From Effusibacillus lacus (GTDB taxonomy: Bacteria > Bacillota > Bacilli > Tumebacillales > Effusibacillaceae), in assembly GCF_002335525.1 (NCBI RefSeq), contig NZ_BDUF01000008.1:1-64000 (forward strand): 64,000 nucleotides of DNA. The letters are read 5' to 3'. Each line of letters opens with the position of its first letter. Within the stretch, counting starts at the first letter, position 1. Positions 17,247 through 25,030 of the stretch are shown here, piece by piece. Under the pieces are notes generated by a model, which was given only the letters and a program-made list of their open reading frames with translations, searched no databases and was not told where the DNA came from. The translations under genes were made by a program, and so were the position numbers.

Positions 17247-17275
17247 AGAATACAACGATCTATAAAATCTGTAAA
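17247..17275 (-). promoter_or_regulatory. Promoter of the FTR1 iron operon
   Basis: On the minus strand TTTACA (17270-17275), a 17-base spacer and TATTCT (17247-17252). The expected start near 17240 places the Fur box at about +5 to +19. Confidence 0.75.
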
Positions 17276-17312
17276 GAGTTTTTTTAGAAATTACCGGTGA
17301 ATTTTTTGTCAC

Positions 17313-17362
17313 AAAAAAACCCTGCAGGAAGCACCGCAATGCTTGCGGTCTCCTTGCAGGGT
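17313..17362 (-). terminator. Intrinsic terminator of the ugp-like operon
   Basis: AACCCTGCA and TGCAGGGTT pair, with a second GACCGCAAGC/GCATTGCGGT stem inside. TTTTTTTGTG follows on the minus strand. It lies 35 bp beyond the stop of the binding protein gene. Confidence 0.9.
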
Positions 17363-17397
17363 TCCCGTTGCCATTTGACTAACTCCGGCCTGTCGGA

Positions 17398-18759
17398 CTA
17401 TTTTTTGTAGATTTGATTATACTTGCCGATTGCCTCAGTGATTTTCTTTGCCGCATCATCCAAAGCTTCCTGCGGTTTCTTCTTATTGAGAAGAACCTCT
17501 TCGATTGCAGTCTCCACAGTTGCGCGGGCTTCCGGGAATACACCGATTACGCCGCCTGTTGTGGCTTCCGACAGTTTGGTATCGTGCAACTGTTTTACCG
17601 CTGTTTCAAATTGCGGATATTTTGCCACGTTCTCTTTCAGCTCCTGCTCATTGTAAGCCTTCGTGCGGATCGGGAAGTAACCGGTAGCAATCTGCCAGGA
17701 GGCCTGCTGCTTCGGTTCCGCCACAAACTTCACGAACTCCCACGCCGCTTTCTGCTTTTCTTCCGGTTGATCTTTCATGATCCAGAGGGAACCCCCGCCG
17801 ATAATTACGCCACCGGGGGCCCCTTCCGGTTTGGGAAGCGGAGCGGTGCCTACTTCAAACTTACCTTGCGAACCGTCGACCATGGCCCGAAGAACGGCGG
17901 TCGAATCGATGAACATGGCGGTCTTTCCAGACGTAAAGGCGGCTTGTGTATCGGAAGTCTTGCGGCCAAAGTTGCCGAGGAGTCCTGCATCATACATCTG
18001 CTTCCACCATTCCAGCAGTTTGACGCCCGCCTCTTTATTGACCGCCGCTTCAGTGGCGCGTGCCTGGCGACCGTTCCCGTTATTGACATAGAGTGCACCC
18101 TGGTTGGCCAGATATTGTTCAAAAAACCACCCGTAGACCGCCATTGAGAAGCCATAGCGTTCCACTTTGCCGTCCGCGCCTTTTTTCGTCAGCTTTTTGG
18201 AGTACTCCTCCACTTCCTTCCAGGTTGCCGGCGGTTTGTTCGGGTCCAGGCCCGCTTCTTTAAAGGCGGTTTTGTTGTAGTAAAGAATCGGATTGGAAGA
18301 GTTGAAGGGCATCGAATACAACTTGCCGTCCAGTTTGTAGTAAGCCATGATATTGGGTTCGAAGTCTGAGACGTCATATTTCTCTTGATCAATGAACTTC
18401 TGCATCGGAACGACCGAATCGGAATCAATCATGAACCGGGTTCCAATGTCGTATACCTGCATCAGAGACGGAGCCGTATCGCTGCCCTGCGCAGTCTTGA
18501 ACTTGTTGAACAACTCGTCATAGTTGCCCTGGTAAACGGTGGTGACTTTAATGTTCGGATGCGTCTCGTTGAACCTGCTTACCAGTGCATCGATTCCTTT
18601 ACCGGCAGCACCGCCCATCGCATGCCACATGGTGATTTCGGTAACACCTTTCTGCCCGGGTTCTGCAGAAGTTCCCTGGGAGTTGGAACAACCGGCCAAG
18701 AGTGTGGATGCTCCAAGAGCGACCGTCAGCAATCCTGCCACAAAACCTTTTTTCACCAT
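17398..18759 (-). CDS. ugpB: ABC sugar/glycerol-3-phosphate-type binding lipoprotein
   Basis: A 453-residue family 1 extracellular solute-binding protein. The signal sequence ends in the lipobox LLAGCSN. The mature start EITMWHAMGGAAGKGIDALV with FNETHPNIKV is typical of UgpB-like proteins, which bind glycerol-3-phosphate or glycerophosphodiesters. Later GFSMAVYGWFFEQYLANQGA and IIGGGSLWIMK match the same group. The ligand is therefore likely but not certain, and sugars are an alternative. The ATG at 18759 is preceded by GAAGGAGGACTT. Two permease genes lie upstream in the same operon. No ATPase gene is present, so a shared MsmX/UgpC-type ATPase elsewhere is expected. Confidence 0.85.
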   Translation of the reverse strand: MVKKGFVAGLLTVALGASTLLAGCSNSQGTSAEPGQKGVTEITMWHAMGGAAGKGIDALVSRFNETHPNIKVTTVYQGNYDELFNKFKTAQGSDTAPSLMQVYDIGTRFMIDSDSVVPMQKFIDQEKYDVSDFEPNIMAYYKLDGKLYSMPFNSSNPILYYNKTAFKEAGLDPNKPPATWKEVEEYSKKLTKKGADGKVERYGFSMAVYGWFFEQYLANQGALYVNNGNGRQARATEAAVNKEAGVKLLEWWKQMYDAGLLGNFGRKTSDTQAAFTSGKTAMFIDSTAVLRAMVDGSQGKFEVGTAPLPKPEGAPGGVIIGGGSLWIMKDQPEEKQKAAWEFVKFVAEPKQQASWQIATGYFPIRTKAYNEQELKENVAKYPQFETAVKQLHDTKLSEATTGGVIGVFPEARATVETAIEEVLLNKKKPQEALDDAAKKITEAIGKYNQIYKK

Positions 18760-18787
18760 AAGTCCTCCTTCAGATGACAAAGAATAA

Positions 18788-19615
18788 TTACCCTTTTATG
18801 GCGCCCGCCATGAGTCCTTTCACCAATTGCCGCTGGCCGACAATCAGCAGAACAATGGTCGGGAGTAAAACCATGATTACGCCAGCCATCACCAGGTTCC
18901 AGGAAAGAGCCTCTTCAAACTGCAGCATACTGATCCCGATTTGCACCGTACGCATCGAGGTCTGGTTGGTGACCAACAGTGGCCACAGGTACATATTCCA
19001 GGCCTGCAGAAACGCATAAACCCCCAAAGTTCCCATGGCAGGCCGCGACAGCGGAACCACAATCTGCAGGAAAAATCGCCAGTGACCACACCCGTCAATG
19101 ATTGCCGCTTCGTACAGATCCCGCGGAATCTGAAGGTAGAATTGGCGAAGCAGGAAGGTTCCAAACGCTGTCGCCAGAAAAGGAGCCGCCAGGCCTTGGT
19201 ATGTACTGAGCCACCCCAGATGCTTGATTGTGAAGTAGTTGGGGATAATGGTTACTTCCCATGGGATCATGAGAGTCGCAAGAAACGTGTAAAACAACAG
19301 CTCCCTCCCCGGAAACCGCAAAAAAGCGAATGCGTATGCACTCAGACTCGACGTTGCAAGCTGTCCGATGACAATGATGAGAGAAACCGCAAAACTATTA
19401 ACGATATACCTCCCGAGCGGAGCCGTTTGCAGAGCCTCCCGGTAACTGCCCGGATAGATTTTGGGCGGCAGCAGGTGCGGCGGGTAAGAAGCTGCATCAG
19501 AAGCTGTCATCAGGCTTTGCAACAGCGCAAAGAGAATCGGGAAAGCGATCACCAGCGAAACAACGATCAAAGCGAGATAATGAATGCCTAGCGTTATCTT
19601 CTTGGCTCGAATCAC
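18788..19615 (-). CDS. ugpE: ABC permease, UgpE type
   Basis: A 275-residue inner-membrane permease with six helices. The EAA loop is present as LYEAAIIDGCGHWRFFLQIVVPLSRPA, giving contact with the ATPase. LMIPWEVTIIPNYFTIKHLGWLSTYQGL is characteristic of MalG/UgpE-like permeases. A longer open frame reaches 19900, but it runs through the ugpA gene. The true start is GTG at 19615, overlapping the ugpA stop as GTGA, with GGAAGG 11 bases before. It pairs with UgpA. Confidence 0.88.
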   Translation of the reverse strand: MIRAKKITLGIHYLALIVVSLVIAFPILFALLQSLMTASDAASYPPHLLPPKIYPGSYREALQTAPLGRYIVNSFAVSLIIVIGQLATSSLSAYAFAFLRFPGRELLFYTFLATLMIPWEVTIIPNYFTIKHLGWLSTYQGLAAPFLATAFGTFLLRQFYLQIPRDLYEAAIIDGCGHWRFFLQIVVPLSRPAMGTLGVYAFLQAWNMYLWPLLVTNQTSMRTVQIGISMLQFEEALSWNLVMAGVIMVLLPTIVLLIVGQRQLVKGLMAGAIKG

Positions 19616-20502
19616 TGGTAATGCACCTTCCTTTCCACAACCCGGAATTGAAGCAGGGTCAGCACCAGAATGATGACAAACAGCACAATCGACTGTGCGG
19701 CCGCATACCCGAACTGGAAGTTGAAGAATGCATCCCGGTAGATCGAATACACCAGCAGGTGTGTCGCCCGTGACGGCCCTCCCTGGGTCAGAATATTGAC
19801 CTGTCCGAATGCCTGAAACGCGTTGATCACGGAAACAATCAGGACAAAGAACAACGTAGGTGACAACAGCGGGAGGATCACATGACGAAGCCGTGTCCAA
19901 AAATCGGCCCCGTCGATCAGCGAACTTTCTACAATATCGGAGGGGATATTCTGCAGACCGCCCAGCAAAATGATCGTATTAAACCCGACTCCCAGCCAGA
20001 TAGTTACAAGCGATACCGCAATCATCGCCCAGAAGGGATCGGTCAACCATGCGATTTCTTTGACACCCAAGAAGGACAACCCATAGGTGATGATGCTGAT
20101 GCTGGGGTTAAACAGAAGCAGCCCGATGGTCGACGCCGTTGCCACAGATACCGTAACCGGCGAAATGATCAGCGTTCGAAAAAAAACCATGCCCCGAATG
20201 GGCTTTTCCACCAGCAGCGCCAGGCACAAAGCGGCAAGAATACCGGGTATGACTGTCAACAGCACAAAGGTGAGAGTCACCAGCAAACTCTGATGAAACT
20301 CGGGAGATGCAAACAGTTCCTTGTACTGCATCCACCCCACCCACCGTTTCGCCTCTCCCCTTGCATTGGTCAGAAAGAAACTGAGATAAACGGTTTTGGC
20401 CAAAGGATAAAAGAAGAACACAATGAACAGAAAAACGGATGGCAGCAGGAACGGACCTGCCGTCAGCAATTGGCGCCACTGGCGTTTCCTCTTTGACAAC
20501 AT
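19612..20502 (-). CDS. ugpA: ABC permease, UgpA type
   Basis: A 296-residue permease of the MalF/UgpA group with six helices. TAGPFLLPSVFLFIVFFFYP forms the first helix, and the EAA-type loop reads IVESSLIDGADFWTRLRHVILPLLSP. NILTQGGPSRATHLLVYSIYRDAF is a family-typical periplasmic region. The ATG at 20502 with GAGGGGGTGCCGG is preferred over an upstream in-frame start. It is the first gene of the three-gene ugpA-ugpE-ugpB transport operon. Confidence 0.88.
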   Translation of the reverse strand: MLSKRKRQWRQLLTAGPFLLPSVFLFIVFFFYPLAKTVYLSFFLTNARGEAKRWVGWMQYKELFASPEFHQSLLVTLTFVLLTVIPGILAALCLALLVEKPIRGMVFFRTLIISPVTVSVATASTIGLLLFNPSISIITYGLSFLGVKEIAWLTDPFWAMIAVSLVTIWLGVGFNTIILLGGLQNIPSDIVESSLIDGADFWTRLRHVILPLLSPTLFFVLIVSVINAFQAFGQVNILTQGGPSRATHLLVYSIYRDAFFNFQFGYAAAQSIVLFVIILVLTLLQFRVVERKVHYQ

Positions 20503-20562
20503 CCGGCACCCCCTCAAGACACAACACGAATCTAGCAAAACTATATGAATGGAAGTGTTTTG

Positions 20563-20591
20563 GTTATGTTAAAATTCTGTAAACTTGGCAA
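20563..20591 (-). promoter_or_regulatory. Possible promoter of the ugp-like operon
   Basis: TTGCCA (20586-20591), a 17-base spacer and CATAAC (20563-20568) on the minus strand, about 60 bp before ugpA. The -10 is a moderate match. Confidence 0.45.
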
Positions 20592-20605
20592 AAAAACAAA
20601 AAAAG

Positions 20606-20650
20606 ACACACCCCGTAAAAGTTCTTTCAATCCTGCTCTTTCGGGGTGCG
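20606..20650 (-). terminator. Intrinsic terminator of the hemolysin III gene
   Basis: GCACCCCG and CGGGGTGTG form the stem, and TCTTTTTTTGTTTTTTT follows on the minus strand. It lies about 40 bp after the stop at 20688. Confidence 0.85.
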
Positions 20651-20687
20651 CTACGGCATTGTGTATTTGATTGTGGGCCTTTGACTT

Positions 20688-21335
20688 TTACAGCGGCAAA
20701 ATATAGGTTGTCATCATGAAAAAATGAACGGTGCTTCCGGCTGTCACAAACAGGTGGAAAATTTCGTGAAACCCAAACCGGTTGGGGAAGAAATCAAAGC
20801 ATTTGGTCGCATATATGATCGCCCCGATCGTATATGCCACACCTCCCGCTACCATCATCACGATCGCTCCTGTTGGCAGGTTGTCGATCAGTTGTACAAT
20901 GGGGACCAGCGCAATCCAGCCCAGAGTAACGTAAAAAGCGGTGGACACATAACGGGGAGCATGAATGAACCAGATCTTCAGCATCATCCCGATCAATGCC
21001 AATGCCCAGACGGCCGACAGCATCGTCCATTTCCACGCGCCTTCCAGCCCGTAATAAAATACCGGCGTGTAAGAACCCGCAATCAGCACGTAGATGGATA
21101 TATGGTCAAACTTCTTCAGGATCAGCTCTTTCTCAGGTGTGGTCCGGACCCAGTGGTACAAGGAACTGGCCCCATAAAGCAGGATCACGCTGACTCCGTA
21201 AATGGTCATGGTCACCAACTTGGACGCGTTGTCCTTGGACAGAAGAATCAGGAACACCAACCCGACAATCGCTGCAAGGAACGTCACGAAGTGCGTCAAG
21301 GTGTTGACCGGTTCTTTCATTCTCAGGAATTTCAA
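20688..21335 (-). CDS. Hemolysin III / PAQR-family membrane protein
   Basis: A 215-residue seven-helix membrane protein of the YqfA/HlyIII group. NTLTHFVTFLAAIVGLVFLI holds the conserved early His. YGASSLYHWVRTTPEKELILKKFDHISIYVLIAGSYTPVFY contains the SxxxH and DHxxI motifs, and FHEIFHLFVTAGSTVHFF the C-terminal HxxxH pair. These His residues form the metal site of the PAQR fold. The frame is open far upstream. I chose TTG at 21335 because CGGAGGCGAGTGAA precedes it; the ATG at 21320 is an alternative. A 20-codon ORF beginning at 21394 ends in TGA overlapping this TTG. The cellular role is unclear. Confidence 0.85.
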   Translation of the reverse strand: MKFLRMKEPVNTLTHFVTFLAAIVGLVFLILLSKDNASKLVTMTIYGVSVILLYGASSLYHWVRTTPEKELILKKFDHISIYVLIAGSYTPVFYYGLEGAWKWTMLSAVWALALIGMMLKIWFIHAPRYVSTAFYVTLGWIALVPIVQLIDNLPTGAIVMMVAGGVAYTIGAIIYATKCFDFFPNRFGFHEIFHLFVTAGSTVHFFMMTTYILPL

Positions 21336-21577
21336 TTCACTCGCCTCCGCTCCGAATGCTCTTCTTGTGTACTCCGTCTGATCTCTTCCTCCATCTTGGT
21401 GCAATTTGACTGGATAATCAAGCCCCCTCTTCCCGCATGAAACGGTAAGACGGACATTATGGTACCCGTGTGGAATAGCAGCGGAAAATGTTGAATCCTT
21501 TGCTTTCAAGGGCATGGAGATTTGTGCTCCGTGTCTTTTTTTAAACAAACCTGTCCATTACTTCAATATGAAAAAAT

Positions 21578-21601
21578 CGATTCTTTTATATATGAGAATC
21601 G
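21578..21601 (-). terminator. Intrinsic terminator of the alpha/beta hydrolase gene
   Basis: CGATTCT/AGAATCG stem with a ten-base A/T loop, followed by ATTTTTTC on the minus strand. It lies about 35 bp after the stop of the gene at 21638. Confidence 0.75.
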
Positions 21602-21637
21602 TTTCCCGTTAGCTCAATAAGAGTAGGGGAATACTAA

Positions 21638-22498
21638 TTATCCCCCTGCTTGCAGCCAATTAGCCGTAAGTTCATAAGAAATCGGGCTTTCAAGCAGACC
21701 ATCGTGGTTCGATTCGGGGACGATGTGAACCTGTGCTTTGGTATACATACCAAGCAATGCTTCATAACGATCTGCATAAAAAACTTCGTCCTCCGCCCCG
21801 ACCAGCACAAGAGTCGGTTTCGTCAGTTTCTTCAGGTTTCGCTTGTATTTCATCGGCATGCGGGACAATAGCAGTCGAAAGCTGAGCTTCGCAGCCAGTC
21901 CGTCGTGCAGCTCCTCAGGACGCTTGTACAGTTCTATGACAGGGAGCCCGTGCCAGCGCTTGATTCCGATCGCATCAAGCATACTGAGGACGATCACACG
22001 ACCCATATGGAGCTTGTGGTGCCCATCCCCTGGGCGCTCCGTCGGGTTGCCCGGACCGAGGTGCGGCGCGAGCAGTAGGTACGAGTCTACGCAGTCGGCA
22101 TATTGGCTACCGGCGAAGCGTATGGCCGTTCCGCCCCCAGCGGAGTGACCGGCCATCACGACGTTTTTTACGTTAAGGAGTTGTTTTTTGATGTGCTTGA
22201 CCAAATCCGCAAGATTATTTTCCAGTTGGCCAATATAGTCGATGTCACCGAGGCGTGCGGCTTTTGGCCCGTAGCCTCGAAGATCGGGCGTATAAACGTG
22301 GGCAAGCCCGGTTGACGAAATTTTTTGGGCGTAGGGGTATAAATATTTACTGTCTTCGGATATTCCATGAATCAGAATGATCGCAGTCGCCGTTTCAGCG
22401 GCACCAGGATAGTATCGACAGTAAAGCTCGTTCCCATCGCCAGTCGCGTAAGGCTGGAGATCGGGAACGGGATACTGTGACGGATTCACGTAGACCAT
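21638..22498 (-). CDS. Alpha/beta hydrolase (S33 lysophospholipase-like)
   Basis: A 286-residue cytoplasmic hydrolase of the serine aminopeptidase S33/monoacylglycerol lipase-like group. The oxyanion loop is ILIHGISEDSKYLYPYAQ (about 42-59). The nucleophile elbow GHSAGGG places Ser near residue 118. VGAEDEVFYADRYEAL carries the acid and PESNHDGLLE the catalytic His. All triad residues are present. The ATG at 22498 follows AGGAGGAAAACCAT. It is not obviously in an operon. The substrate is likely an ester or lipid but cannot be fixed. Confidence 0.85.
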   Translation of the reverse strand: MVYVNPSQYPVPDLQPYATGDGNELYCRYYPGAAETATAIILIHGISEDSKYLYPYAQKISSTGLAHVYTPDLRGYGPKAARLGDIDYIGQLENNLADLVKHIKKQLLNVKNVVMAGHSAGGGTAIRFAGSQYADCVDSYLLLAPHLGPGNPTERPGDGHHKLHMGRVIVLSMLDAIGIKRWHGLPVIELYKRPEELHDGLAAKLSFRLLLSRMPMKYKRNLKKLTKPTLVLVGAEDEVFYADRYEALLGMYTKAQVHIVPESNHDGLLESPISYELTANWLQAGG

Positions 22499-22568
22499 AT
22501 GGTTTTCCTCCTATACATATGGGTAAACAGATCACGAATGTCGCGCTCTCTGTCCCTTTGGGGCTAAA

Positions 22569-23240
22569 TTAATAAAAGTTGTTATGAGATTTCAAGAAAT
22601 CTAATAATTTTTTATCAACTTCTTCAGATTCTTTTCCAAGCCAAATTAAATGTCCCCATGAATTAAGTATAAAAAGTTCCGATTGAGGAATTTGTCTATT
22701 TGCATGGTAAGCGTGTTCCAACGGTACTGCTCCATCGTATTGGCTGTGCATGATGAGGGTCGGGCAAAAAATGGCTTGCAAATCATCAGAAGAAATCTGA
22801 CTGGTTTGTAATAAGTCAATCAAGAACCCATGCCCTGACCGTTGGCGATTGTTCATCTTTCGAATTTCTTCTATATCCTCTTCTTTCATTTTGGTTATCA
22901 CATCTTCATAAGGAAGCCAACTGAAGGAAGGAATCATATGTTTGAAAATATAGTGAGGAAATTGATTGTTTATGAAACTAATTTCCATATGTATTTTTCA
23001 ACCGAGGGACGGAATAGAATCTGTGCAACCTTATATTCTTTATCCTTGGGAGTAAGCCATTCTTTCGTCACTGCACATAGTAACGTAAATGTCTTAACCC
23101 TTTCTGGGTGACGAGAAGCCAAGTAAATTCCGCTTGGTCCTCCTGCTGAAATAGCAAGAAGAGGATGGGTGTTCCTTCCCCCCTAATTGAATACTCAATT
23201 GTTTTACTTCAACCGAAAATGTTTCAACTCTTCTTTTCAT
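22569..23240 (-). pseudogene. Broken alpha/beta hydrolase gene
   Basis: The 3' part (22569-22988) encodes an intact-looking C-terminal half with the acid and His regions TLIMHSQYDGAVPLEHAY and NSWGHLIWLG. The 5' part begins at ATG 23240 behind AAAGGGGTTCATT as MKRRVETFSVEVKQL, then shifts frame near a run of six G. LLAISAGGPSGIYLASRHPERVKTF follows, the nucleophile region, up to YIWKLVS and a stop. A second shift near 22985 is needed to join the C-terminal half. The HG oxyanion region normally lying before the nucleophile is missing, so an internal deletion is also likely. An extended -10 TGTTATAAT precedes it. Confidence 0.75.
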
Positions 23241-23272
23241 AATGAACCCCTTTTTTCGAAGGCATTTATTCC

Positions 23273-23281
23273 ATTATAACA
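23273..23281 (-). promoter_or_regulatory. Extended -10 promoter of the broken hydrolase gene
   Basis: TGTTATAAT on the minus strand, a perfect -10 with TG extension, about 35 bp before the ATG at 23240. No good -35 is seen. Confidence 0.45.
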
Positions 23282-23335
23282 ATCACGTTTTACAGAGCAT
23301 TAAAAAAGATATTGGCAACCGTGAAAATAGATTAA

Positions 23336-23375
23336 CAAAAAATCCTCAGACCAGAAAGCTTTTGGACTGAGGATT
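23336..23375 (-). terminator. Intrinsic terminator of the purine operon
   Basis: AATCCTCAGTCC and GGTCTGAGGATT pair around AAAAGCTTTCT, then TTTTTGTTAAT follows on the minus strand. It is 35 bp beyond the purD stop and ends the pur operon. Confidence 0.9.
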
Positions 23376-23408
23376 CTCTTATTCTGCCATTCTGAAATGC
23401 ATTTACAA

Positions 23409-24674
23409 CTATGAGCGAAACGCCTTATCCGATATATCTGTCCGGTAGTGCATGCCTTCGAAGTGTATTGCCTCTACTCCGCGATAAGCGGCTTCTTTGG
23501 CGGCTTTCAAGTCGTGGCCGAAACCGGTCACACCGAGAACGCGGCCTCCGTTGGTCACCAGTTGGCCGTCCTTCGCAGCGGTACCCGCGTGAAATACGGC
23601 CACCTGTTCCGGCAAATGATCCAGACCGGTAATGACATCCCCTTTCCGGTAAGAGCCGGGGTATCCCTGTGCCGCCAGAATTACGCACACGGCAGCCCCA
23701 TTTTTCCAGGACAATTCCACTTCGCCAAGCCGTCCCTCAATGACAGCTTCCGCCACTTCCACCAGATCGTTCTCCAATAGGGGCAGCACCACTTGCGTTT
23801 CAGGATCTCCAAAGCGAGCGTTGAATTCGATCACTTTCGGCCCCTGGGCGGTCAGCATCAGGCCTGCATAGAGGACTCCCTTGTAAGGAGTTCCTTTTGC
23901 CGCCAATCCGTCAACCACTGGGCGAATAATGGTGGTTTCCACTTCTTTCAGCAGTTTGGCAGACACCTTGGATACCGGCGCATAGGTACCCATGCCCCCG
24001 GTGTTGGGCCCTTTGTCCCCGTCAAATACCTGTTTGTGGTCCTGGGAGGGCACCATCAGCCTGACAGTCTGTCCGTCTACAAACGCCAGAACGGTCGCTT
24101 CCTCCCCGGCAAGAAACTCTTCAATGACCACCTGACTGCCCGCTTCCCCAAATTCCTTCGCTTCCATGATCGACCGAACCGCATCTTCCGCTTCCGTGAC
24201 CGTTTGCGCCACAATCACCCCTTTTCCGGCCGCCAATCCGTCCGCTTTCACAACAATCGGGGCACCCTGCTCCCGGATGTACTGCAATGCCGGTTCCATC
24301 TGCGTAAATGTCTGATACTTGGCGGTCGGCACTCCCAGTTCCATCATCAGATCCTTGGCAAAGGATTTGCTGCCTTCTATCAGAGCCGCCTCCCGGCGCG
24401 GTCCGAAGATGCGGAGTCCCCGCTTTTCAAACTCATCCACAACCCCGGAAAGCAGAGCCGCTTCCGGCCCTACCACAGTAAGATCAACACCTTCCCGCTG
24501 CACAAAATCGGCCAACTGCTCCACCGCCTCCACTGCAATGGGCACACACTCGGCAATCTGAGCTATTCCAGCGTTGCCCGGCGCACAGAAGATTTTGTCC
24601 ACGCGGGGGCTTTCGGCCAATTTCCATACGAGAGCGTGTTCACGCCCCCCGCTTCCAATCACCAAAACCTTCAT
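23409..24674 (-). CDS. purD: Phosphoribosylamine-glycine ligase
   Basis: GAR synthetase, the second step of purine synthesis: phosphoribosylamine + glycine + ATP. It has 421 residues, normal length. KVLVIGSGGREHALVWKL opens the N-terminal domain. The ATP-grasp domain shows PIVVKADGLAAGKGVIVA (about 132-149), EEFLAGEEATVLAF and the catalytic VIEFNARFGDPETQ (about 285-298). The ATG at 24674 behind AAAGGGGGCGAAACAGA is chosen over an in-frame start seven codons earlier. It is the last gene of the operon, separated from purH by a 356-bp spacer rich in hairpins. Confidence 0.96.
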   Translation of the reverse strand: MKVLVIGSGGREHALVWKLAESPRVDKIFCAPGNAGIAQIAECVPIAVEAVEQLADFVQREGVDLTVVGPEAALLSGVVDEFEKRGLRIFGPRREAALIEGSKSFAKDLMMELGVPTAKYQTFTQMEPALQYIREQGAPIVVKADGLAAGKGVIVAQTVTEAEDAVRSIMEAKEFGEAGSQVVIEEFLAGEEATVLAFVDGQTVRLMVPSQDHKQVFDGDKGPNTGGMGTYAPVSKVSAKLLKEVETTIIRPVVDGLAAKGTPYKGVLYAGLMLTAQGPKVIEFNARFGDPETQVVLPLLENDLVEVAEAVIEGRLGEVELSWKNGAAVCVILAAQGYPGSYRKGDVITGLDHLPEQVAVFHAGTAAKDGQLVTNGGRVLGVTGFGHDLKAAKEAAYRGVEAIHFEGMHYRTDISDKAFRS

Positions 24675-25030
24675 TCTGTTTCGCCCCCTTTCCATTTTTT
24701 TCGACAGGCAAGGTCTGACCTTTGTTTAAATCAATCCTGACCCATCTGTTCCATAGCCCTATAAGGTCTTACCTGTTTTTTGAAAGCTGGTTCTCGCCAT
24801 AAAGGCCTTTCTTGATTCACACTTGTCAAACGGTGTCAGTGAGTGCAGGGTTTTGGCGAGAAAAAGGGTCTGACCTTTCTTTTTGTCAGTAAATGCTGCC
24901 ATAAAAGGGTTACTCAATGATCCGATGTCGCTTGATGGTCGTTTTCTCCGCCATTTGTCGAAACTGGCTTTTTCGACAAATATTAGAAGGCGGATGAGCC
25001 AGAGACGCCCCTGACTCATCCGTGCTTGAA
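24675..25030 (-). repeat. Hairpin- and repeat-rich spacer between purH and purD
   Basis: Three related motifs occur: AAGGTCTGACCTTT at 24719-24732, AAGGTCTTACC at about 24762, and AAGGGTCTGACCTTT at 24864-24878. The first is itself a 6-1-6 palindrome. TTCTCGCCA at 24791 and TGGCGAGAA at 24854 form the base of a larger stem. ATTTGTCGAA/TTCGACAAAT forms a perfect hairpin at about 24953-24980. CGGATGAG/CTCATCCG lies directly after purH (24990-25021) but lacks a T-tract. An 86-codon frame across it is not protein-like. Neighbouring pur genes mostly overlap, so this spacer looks inserted. Confidence 0.5.

Noticed and set aside
24759-25019. 86-codon frame between purD and purH
   Set aside because: No ribosome site, and its residues come from hairpin and repeat DNA.
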